Part shown: positions 9,562 through 18,800 of the stretch, piece after piece
How positions within the stretch are numbered: the stretch's first letter is position 1
Layout: each line of letters opens with the position of its first letter
Assembly: GCA_964036665.1 (NCBI GenBank)
Contig: OZ038533.1
Location: forward strand, 3,644,001 to 3,708,000
DNA: 64,000 bases
DNA from: Gordius sp. MW1
Taxonomy: Eukaryota > Nematomorpha > Gordioida > Gordea > Gordiidae
Reading direction: 5' to 3'
The notes under the pieces: generated by a model
Databases searched by the model: none
Told to the model about the DNA's origin: nothing
What the model saw: the letters and a program-made list of their open reading frames with translations, nothing else
Translations under genes and position numbers: made by a program

Positions 9562-11478
9562 ACTTCTAAAACGCACTGTACAACAATGGGGTTACGGGCC
9601 TTCGGGCGAACCGACCCCAGACGGAGGCCGAGATATCCAATCCCCAAGGTGGTGGCGCCAAATCACCAACTTCTTACGGGAAACGCGCCGTCTAATTTTC
9701 TCGCCCCCGCAACCTACGGATGATCCGGGCCCGACACCGGACCCGTTGCCACCACGCACTTATCCTGTGCCGCCGCCCGATGCGGCAAATAGAGTCAACC
9801 CCGATGACGAGCCACTCGAGGTTGACCAAGGGTCCGGGCTGCTACCGACTCTCGTAAGCAACCACAAGGACCTGTTCCAGTTGGGAAAGGAGTCCACCAA
9901 CAAAAAGCCAGTGGGCCCATTGGACATCAAGACGACAAGGCTGAAGCCCCATCCGATGATGTCATCTTTCACCCTTAAAGTAGCCTTTGAAGGGTTCAAG
10001 CCCCCTCTGAACAAAGAAAAAATCAGAGCTAATGGCGGTTTTTCAAACCCGAAAGATGGGGAAGCATATCAAAAGGAAGCCCTAGCTATTACACCGCAAT
10101 GAAAGAATCGGGGGTTGTCTCCGAGACGCAAGCGCTCGCCATCACCTCCGCCACTTTCTTCATTGCCAAGGCCAACGGGGACGCCCGAGTCATTACGGAC
10201 AAGTCGGAAGCCTCTAGAAACTTCCACCACTTACCGGTAAAATTGGCGACAATCCCGTTGACAGCCAAGCAGTTAGCCAATGCTAACTTCGCCGCCAAGA
10301 TAGACCTAAAAGCGGCGTTCATTAGTATACCCCTCCATAAGAACTATAAGCGGTACTGTGGCTACAAATGGAGGGGAAAGTACTACCAGTACAACGTGCT
10401 CCCCATGGGAGCGTCATTCTCCCCTTACGTACTACAAACTATCGTAGCCGACTTGGTTAAAACAGCCGTCTCACGCTGCAATTACAACGTGTACCTAGAT
10501 GACATACTCATCTTCGCGAAGGAAGAAGATGATGTAATAAACGATCTAGGAAATATCGCACAAATGGCCACCGACTGGGGCCTCACGATAAACACCCAAA
10601 AATCCTCCATCACAGCGGAGACCAAGATAAAGTACCTGGGGATGTCCCTCGATTTCGCAACCCACGCAATTAAATGCACCGAGGAAACGCAAAGACGTCT
10701 CAGGCACGCAGCGGACATATTATTCTTATACCTAGCAACACCAGTACCACCGCAAGCCTACGCTATCTTAGAGGCACTAGGAGTCCTCAACTACTTCTTT
10801 TACAATCTGACCGGAATGCCTAAGCTGTTCACCACCTTTTATGCGATATCCACAGGAAAAGGAACCAGCCATGACAGACCAGCAGCCTCGATGAAACTAC
10901 AAGGGTGCCTTGCGTTGTTGGGTCAAACCGTACCTCTGCACAGAGATCACGACACAGCAATATACGCCGATGCGTCCGATACTCACATAGGCATTTCCTG
11001 GAACGACGTTAAATTCTCCGTCTCATTCACCACAGCAGCCCAAGCCATCGGCCTAGACTGGGTAAACACAAGCCACATAACGGCCACGGAGACCCTAGCC
11101 GCCATTTACGCATACCTCCACGCTATCCACAATGGGTACAGATACCCCAAGGTCTTCACAGACTCCATGACAGCATACTTTGTCCTTAAGAAAGGAGGGT
11201 CAAACTCACCTGTAGTGGAGAAAATCATTGCGTATTTCGTGGCCTCCTACGACGTATCCCACTTACTACGCCTGCATTACAACCTTAGATGGGTTTCCAC
11301 AACAGAAAATCCAGCGGACGAGCGATCCCGCACATTCATAACAATACCCCGGTACTCCGTACCGCCACAACTGCCAGACATAGAAGAACTAGACCTATCT
11401 GCCATAGGAAATGAAGGAGAGGAAATAGATTTGAACTTCTGGGAAAGCGAAATATTTGAAACCAGAGGGGAAAACTGA
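9548..11478 (+). pseudogene. Retroelement copy C pol ORF (RT-RNase H), one frameshift
   Basis: The frame opens inside the end of ORF1 (RKLLKRTVQQWGYG) with no ATG of its own nearby, so it may be reached by ribosomal frameshifting. Order: proline-rich linker (PPRTYPVPPPDAAN, about 9746-9790), LKPHPMMSSF region, RT fingers (FFIAKANGDARVITD near 10156), IDLKAAF near 10303, YNVLPMGASFSPY, catalytic YLDD near 10492, RNase H YADASD near 10963, then NPADE near 11315. A one-base loss near 10040 ('ggtttttc' versus 'ggtttattc' in B) breaks the frame. From 10099 it is open to the stop at 11478. Confidence 0.85.
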
Positions 11479-11507
11479 ACAAGAAATCCCCCAAGCACCT
11501 GACTTCG

Positions 11508-11619
11508 CTCTATATAAACGAAACACACCGCACCCATCGCATTCGCTTCTTTTTGTGCTCCATTACGTTTACGCTTTCTGCCCCCTCTTTTTCACCACTT
11601 ACACTTTACTCCAAAATTT
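11508..11619 (+). repeat. Terminal direct repeat, 3' copy of element C
   Basis: Repeats 8710-8821 with two or three substitutions (for example 'cgcttc' for 'cgtttc' and 'tgtgctcc' for 'tgcgctcc'). High identity between the repeats implies recent insertion. Confidence 0.85.
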
Positions 11620-11668
11620 CGCTTTTTGATATATATATGAGTAGTTTAGTTGTTATAAATAGAGTGTT

Positions 11669-11757
11669 AATAAACGCCCCTGGTGAAACAAATGCGTAAC
11701 CAGGGGATCTGGGAAAAGGGCATAACCCTTTTGCCAGATTGATACGACAAAAAAAAA
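11669..11757 (+). terminator. 3' tail of element C: AATAAA, two hairpins, A-run
   Basis: AATAAA at 11669-11674 is followed by a perfect 8-bp stem (cccctggt 11677-11684 / accagggg 11699-11706). Directly after it is a 14-bp stem with one mismatch (11707-11720 / 11726-11739), then nine A. This looks like an RNA 3' processing end, but no second copy of the tail exists here to prove it belongs to the element. Confidence 0.5.
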
Positions 11758-12076
11758 TGTGAGACAACTCTAAAGATTAGTGGAAACAAATTTTGTCATT
11801 TAAATTCCTGTTAATTCTTAAATACATGTTTCTAGCTATTAAAACCTTGCTATTTTAGGTCATGGTCGATGTAAGTAAGACCTTATTATATAGTTGCATA
11901 ATATAATTAAGGCAAAAATGTTTTAACGTGTCAAAGTTATGTCAAAAACATTCATTAATAACAATTTATAATATTATCCAAAAATATTATAATTATATAT
12001 TGCTAACTAAGTTTATCTCATTTATAAAGGAAATCGGCTAAGGACGTGTGGTCATACACTAAGCAATTATGAAAAT
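11758..12076. other. AT-rich non-coding gap
   Basis: I see no frame, repeat or exon. If htt continues to the left, this is intron sequence. Confidence 0.4.
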
Positions 12077-12242
12077 CATAGGCGCAGATGGGAGTTGAAT
12101 TAGAGGGGGCTAATAATGATTTAGGGAGGGGCAAAAAAATAATTTCTTGAAATTTCAGTTATAATTATATTAAATTGTAATGATTTTATGGATTTAGAGG
12201 GGGGTAGTCGCCCTTCACTGCCTCCCCCTAGCCACGCCATTG
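12077..12242. mobile_element. hAT MITE family 1, diverged copy
   Basis: Starts 'cataggcgcag' and ends 'agccacgccattg', with the family core (gggggctaataatgatttagggaggggcaaa...ggatttagagg). Flanks atgaaaat / atgcaaag agree at 6 of 8 positions. Confidence 0.75.
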
Positions 12243-12259
12243 ATGCAAAGAAAAGTATT

Positions 12260-12615
12260 GAACATGAAGGTGCCGAGGAAGCGAGGAAAAGGACGACTTC
12301 TTGTTAGGTGGAAAGGCCAAGTGGACAAAGTTATATTTGATAAGATAAATTCATGGGCGTAGCCGAGGGGGGGGGCAGCGAGGGATGACTGTCCCCCTCT
12401 AAATTCAAAAATTTGATGAATTTAATTAAAATAATGGCTAGATTTAAAAAAAAGATCATTTTGCCACTCCTTAAATTATTATTGCCCCCCTCTAATCCGA
12501 ATGGTGGCCTCGCCCATGGATAAATTATTGGAAAATGGCCCTTACTCGATCAGGATGGAAGAAACTTATTACAAAACAAAAAGACGATAAAGACGAAGAT
12601 ATAATATCAAATTAA
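12260..12615 (+). mobile_element. LINE 3' remnant (C-terminal coding end), split by a MITE
   Basis: Plus-strand coding pieces KVPRKRGKGRLLVRWKGQ (12264-12330) and ALTRSGWKKLITKQ (12540-12580), ending at a stop near 12615, resemble the conserved C-terminal end of RTE/craft-like LINE polyproteins (basic 'GRGRP..RW' then 'DR..W+KL'). The MITE at 12352-12518 splits the fragment. Family assignment is from pattern memory only. Confidence 0.5.
12352..12518. mobile_element. hAT MITE family 1 with perfect 8-bp target duplication
   Basis: The 167-bp element runs from CATGGGCGTAGCC to GGCCTCGCCCATG and is flanked by perfect GATAAATT repeats (12344-12351, 12519-12526). This is the clearest proof in the window that the family is hAT-type. 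Confidence 0.92.
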
Positions 12616-12625
12616 TTTTACTCAC

Positions 12626-12806
12626 TAGGTTAAAGCGTTATAGGTAATGGCATCAAAAGTGGGTCCAGGGGGAACGATATTCATAACTATCAGTCTTTCG
12701 AGGTGCATAATGGAATGGATTTGAGCATTACGGGTGGAATGTGGAAGGAAATCTTTGTAATATAACTTAGCTGCCAGGGGAACTTGCGGTGAGTCCAATG
12801 ATTTCA
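12626..12806 (-). CDS. htt: htt exon 51 (last in window)
   Basis: IHSIMHLERLIVMNIVPPGP corresponds in place to vertebrate [20 protein letters not shown]. Consensus donor CCTA|GTGAGT, so more exons are expected to the left. Separated from exon 50 by a 5.6-kb intron holding a hAT element; about 40 residues between them are not found. Confidence 0.75.
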
Positions 12807-15800
12807 CTTATATAATTGAAATACAACATTAAATTAATTAAAAACCAAACCCGAAATTTTGCGATTTTATGTAATCTTACATTAATTAGTCTTTTATAGG
12901 TATAACAGAAATTTATTAAAAAAATAAAATAAACGCCTTTAAATCTTATTTAAAAATATGTCGCAAATAAAGTAAAGGGAGGGAAGGGAGGATATAATAT
13001 TTCTAAGGTTAAATGGGCAGATTAAAAATATCTAATTTTAAAGGCACAAATCGCTATCTAACAAGACGATCAAATCAATTTTCCTGAGACCCTTTTTAAA
13101 GGAAAAAACTTTTTTAAAAATTAACTTATGAGGGTCAAAATCTTTTTAAGATCTAAATAGTATTTCTATAAAATTTTCCACATTTTAATTAAAACGGGCA
13201 CCCATGTTTAGTGTTCCGCAAAATCAAGAATTTTCGACCAAAACTCGACATTTCTAAAATCCAATAAAAATAAGCTACATTTTAAAATACCACCTAAACA
13301 TCACCTACGAATAATAAATTCCCTCCCTTTAAGTATTTCACATAATAAAATTGTTCAGTAAAATAAGTGTAATAGTGACTAGCGATTATAGTGAATGAAT
13401 TGTTTATATATATCATATGGTTGTTTAAGTTATTTGATAGAATGATGTAAACTATCAACTTGTTAATTCCTATAATTCTTATAGTAAGTACTCGATTTTA
13501 ATACGCCTTTGCGGGCATCTATGCTTCGAGGGGGCCCTAGCCGGGTTAGGATTAGGTTGACCAATTTTTGCACGAAAGTATCGCATGCATTCCCGGGGTC
13601 AAAATATGGGGGACGGGCCCCGCTCGAAAAAATAGCACCAAAAAGCTTGGTTGATTCCGTTAAAAGGGAAGGTCCAACATTTGTTACAGCTGATACGGGG
13701 ACATTTTGAAATGTTTCAGCCAGATAAAACAGGGTTCGTAAAAGTACTTGAACGTAAGGCTCGGAGACAAAGGTGTTCCTTAGGTGTATATAAATATTAA
13801 TACATGGATTAGGGCTAAAGCAAAAAACTACTAATCTTCCTTGAATCTCTTAAAGTTTTAAGGAGAAAAAAAAACTGCTTTTTCATAAAAATGTTCAAGA
13901 TTTAAACTGAGTTTTAGAGCTAAAATTTAATTGATTTAATGACATAACAAGTAAAAATTATTATTCTAGTAATATATATAACATTCTTAGTTTAACGATT
14001 GTCGTCCCTCAGTGGCAAGGGCGTACCCAGGATTTGCTAGAGGGAGGGGTTTTAAAATTTTTGAAGCCATATTTTTTTTGGAAGTATTTTTATTTTCGAC
14101 ATATATTATTGAAAGTAAAAATACAACAAAAATAAATTATAATATAACAAAATATTTAAAAACTATAAACAATTAATATCGACGTTTTTTAGATAAAAAT
14201 GCATTAATAATATCTTCTGTTTTGGGGGTATATTGTCTATGTAAATTTAACAAGGTTAATCCAGTAAGCCTAAATTATAAATTAGTAAAACCATTTAATT
14301 TACCTTTCTTGTCCCATTGTGTTCCTGAGGTAAGTTTTTAGTCTTTTTAAAGCTGAAAAACATCTCTCATTAGAGCATGTTGTAACGGGGAGTGTGGCTA
14401 AAATATGGTATAATGTTTTTATATTTAAATGTAATTTTAATTTGGACGCATGATTGGTTAATGTTTCCAATGCATTGGTAGGCAATTTCTCTAATTCACA
14501 GTCGTTGAACGACTGATACCACAATTTAATATCCGATTTAAATTGTTCTTGAGAGCCGTCAAGATCTTCTTCGTAAAAATTTGCCAATTGAAGAAAGTTA
14601 TTTAATATCTCTGTTGAGAGCATGACAGGGGACTTAATTAGAAGGGAATCAAATCCCAACAGTATTTGCTTGTTTTTTAGAAACCTTTCATCAAGTTCCA
14701 CCAAAACCGCATCTAAAAAGGAGTTATACAACGAAACTCTGTAATAAGTTTCTGGACAAGATGTTTCAATGTTGGAACGAAGAGTTTGTCGTGAGGCTCT
14801 CCTAGGTATAGTAATTTTGAAATCATATATATCTCCTAGTGACAATACATCATTGTAGATTGTTCTAAATTCTTCTTGGGAATTTTCCCGCAAATGTTGA
14901 ATCTGTATAAACGCATTTTCGGCAGCATTTATGGCCTGAGAAAGGTCTATATTAATCCTTTGCAAATAATTGCTAAGATTAATAGTGTAAGAGAAAATTT
15001 GATTTAGCATGTACAATGACAGCCAAAAGTTGGATGTTTTTAATGATGAAAGCAAAATCGCCGCATTGGACGACGATTCTTCATCGTCCCATTCACACAT
15101 CTCCTCCAAGGTAGCAAATATTGCTGCCTTCGCTTCACAGAATCTTTGAACGGAATTGTGCTTTTGTGTCCATCTAGTTTCACACAGTGATATTAATTTT
15201 GTGAATTTAGGGTTATCCGGCAATGACAATACTTTAGAAGTGAAAAGATTAAATCTTTTGGGGGTTGATATAAAATCAGTGATTTTTTTGACAACACCTT
15301 TTAAAAAAACATAACATAATAGATATAAAAAATGAATCTTACCCATACAATTCCTAATGTTAGGAATTTTACAGGAATCTTTAATGGCCAGATTTAGATT
15401 GTGGGATGCACAATGAATGTAAATGGCCTTTGGATATAGGCTTTTTATATGACTTTGCAAACCATTTTTAGAGCCACTCATGGCTGGGGCTCCATCATAA
15501 CCTTGTCCCCGAAGCTTTGTCATGTCAATTTTCAACGTCTTTAAAGTTTGCATCACTATGTCAAACATACCTTTTCCAGACATATCATTATCTTGATATA
15601 CTGCAGAAAGACTTCTTTTATCATTACTGGGTCCAAATTTATATTCACATAACGAACCACCGCCATTTGTTCCACTGTGGAAACATCAGTGGTCTCATCC
15701 AATAGAAGAGAAAAGAAATGAGATTCATTGATTTCCGCGACAATATCGTTTTGAATTTGTAACTTTATTATGTCAATAAGTTCGTTTTGCACACGGGGAG

Positions 15801-18800
15801 ATAGGTAATTAGCATTTCTCGGGCATTCAATCAAACTGTCTTTAACCTTGTCATTGAAATGTGACAATAGAACCAAAATTTCTCTTAAATTTCCTTCATC
15901 ATTGTCATTTATTCTGGGCTTTTCAAGAGGTAAAATACCATAATCACGATGACCTATCAAAAATAAACTTACACTTAAAATAAAATACCCCTCAATGCGA
16001 TTCCTTGCCTGCCACAGAATATTATAGCTTCAATTATAGGGTATAAAACTTCCCTTAATTTATTGTGGAGGATTTTTTGTTTATTAGAGATTACTACTTC
16101 AACTGATTGCTTCTTGTTGAAGTAAATGTTTTCAAGTGAATTTATGACATCAACTGCATGCAAATGGTATTTTCTTTGGGAATGATGATTGAATACTTCG
16201 ATTGCATGTTTGTAACTAGTAAAAGCATTAACAATAAAATATTTAATCATAGGACTTTACTTGTTAAAAGCACTAATAGCTAAAATATTTAAATTTTGGG
16301 ACCCCGATCCTCCAGTAGTTTTTCCTGCAAGCACACAGTACTTACAAAAAGCACCTCTGAGCTTTTTGGAGTAAGCTAACCATGACCATTGTTTGAACCA
16401 CTGATATTGAAACTTTAGATTACGTGTTCCTCCTTTAGGGAACTCAAAATTTTCATTGGGTTTCTAGATAAGCTTAAAAATTTTAAATTTGTCCATACCA
16501 ATTAAATTTGATTTAATATAATTGCTTATGTCATACTCATAGTTATCTAAAAGTAAATTTATTATAACATGACAAATAACATCAATAATATACCATAAGT
16601 GTTAAACATTTGATGTGTCTTATCATTACTTTTTTCTATTATAGAATCAACACTATCAGTTTCTACAGTATTAGGTTCTTAAAATAAAAATATAAAGGAT
16701 TTTTTTATAACTAAAAATTACTTACCGATTGTTAGTGTTTGTTCCTCCTCTACTTCAGAATTAGCACTATGACTATTTGTATCTTTCTCCTCAGAAATGC
16801 AAATGTTACTCTTTTTAGGGAAGTATGTATAAATGGAATATCGCTTCATATTAAGGCGCGGAACTTAAATTTACAAATAAGATCAGTTTGGAAGCTTTTA
16901 ATCAAAAATACAAATTCCGAAATTCAAAATTTATTAACTTGTCGACTTGATTTTTTAACATATATATATAAATATAATAGCTAAATTAAATATAATTATG
17001 ATTATCAATATGTTTGTGTTGTGTTTTGAAAAAAACAGGGGGGGGGGGGTTCAAACCCGAAACCCCCCCCCCCCCTCCGTACGCGCCTGCTCAGTGGCGT
17101 AAATGCAGCCCCCAATTCTTTATGAAAAAAATCATTTTAAATCTAAAGTTTATAATTTATAGTTGTGCAACGTAACTGATCAAGTAAGGAAACTTATTAA
17201 TTGCTATGCAATTTATTGGAATTAGCTCCAACTCCAGATGAAGTTCTTGAGATATCATCGCTGGGAAAAAGAAAATATAAAATTATTTTATAATGACTTT
17301 CTTTTTTTAATTTTAATGTTGAAATAAAAATGCTATAAAAAAGGGCCAATCCATTTAATCTATTTTTTGACATAGTATTTCTTATGTTAAAGCTAATAGA
17401 AAGAGGAGTTGTGATTTTGGGCAAAGATTACAATATTTTATAATCTGATAGGGCGTCCAAGGGATTCTTTGGACGAAATCCTTCTATAATTTATTTTCAT
17501 TCGCGTTTCTGGCAAAACAATCAAAGAATTCGAAGGAAATATTATTTGGAAATTTGCCAAAACTTGTTTCTTGTCTAAAAACCGTTCATTTTCTTTGCAT
17601 ATCGAGGTTTCTTAAGTTCAAAATCATACAACTTAGCCTTAGGTTCGACTACTATTACTAAAGTTTCTGCTAATTGTCTGACTTGCTGAAGATCTAGATC
17701 CTTTTTTTGCAATTGCTTGCATAATATATTCATATTGTCGTAGAGAAGTGAGCAAAGTTGCAGCTTCTGTTGCAACATCGTGATCATACCATCTTGCTTC
17801 AATTTCTCCTTATTTAGTTTCTTTTCCATTTCTGACAACATTTCAATTAAAACTTCATGACGTTTGAATAGATTAAATGGATTGACACTTTTATTAGCGA
17901 TTCATGGAGAATTAGCTCCTACTCCAGATGACGCTGGGAAAAAGAAAATATGAAATTATTTTATAATGACTTTCTTTATGTTTTATAACAGATTTTATAA
18001 TTTTGATGTTGAAATAAAAATGTTATAAGTTTTTTTTTGAAATTTTCCTCCCCCCTTCCCCCGACCCCGGAGAAAATCCTGGCTACGCGCCTGTCGTCGC
18101 TAAATTCTAATACCACATATAAAAGCAAGACCAGTTCACTCTAAATGACACTTGATGGACAAGGATTATTTCGTGAGGAAACAATTATGATTATAGTAGA
18201 ACCATATAGCATTGCTATATAATTTAAAATTGAAAAGATCAATTTAGATCTCAAAAAATAACTTAAATTCGTAAAGCATAAAAATAAGCTTCGAAGGTTT
18301 ACATACAAACTAACTTTATTAATGCTATTTCAAGCCAAAACTTGAAAAAAAAATAAAAGCCAAAAAAGGTAAAGAGTATAAATGGTTTACTGAGTTAAAT
18401 TTTCCAACAAGGCCAGCCCATGGTCCGCAACGTGATTTATAAGCGCCTCGTTAGCATATGGATTAGCTTCGCAGAGGTAAAGGGCGGCCTTGAAACCGAT
18501 CATTTTAGAGGCTACGGATGAATGATTTAAAACACTTTCCACCACTTTTCTCATGCTATCGCACAACGGCACTGACTGCAAAGCATCAATAATATAATTT
18601 AAAGCTTATTCATATATGATTTCAGAAATGCATAATAATCCATTGTTTTAGAAAGTGGTTTTAATAATGCTCTCGCCTCTTCCCTCATTATGCTATCATT
18701 TTAAAACACCCTTTTCCCCTGGAAAATGGGCTCATGTAGCCGGAAATATTAGAAGGCTCCATGGGCGTAGCCAGCATTGGGATTAGAGGCGAGGGGCAAT

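Larger units (their letters stand above)
8710..11757 (+). mobile_element. RT-RNase H retroelement, copy C (most complete)
   Basis: Order: terminal repeat 8710-8821, ORF1 8839-9561, pol ORF about 9548-11478, second terminal repeat about 11508-11619, then a unique tail with AATAAA (11669-11674), two hairpins and a run of nine A (11749-11757). The ~110-bp repeats are nearly identical, with two or three changes. There are two genes only and no visible integrase, YR, protease or endonuclease. A DIRS-like or other integrase-free LTR-like element is possible; I cannot assign a clade. Confidence 0.85.

Noticed and set aside
13509-13709. 66-codon frame in a GC-rich patch
   Set aside because: No similarity recognised and no splice or promoter context; probably an old insertion fragment.
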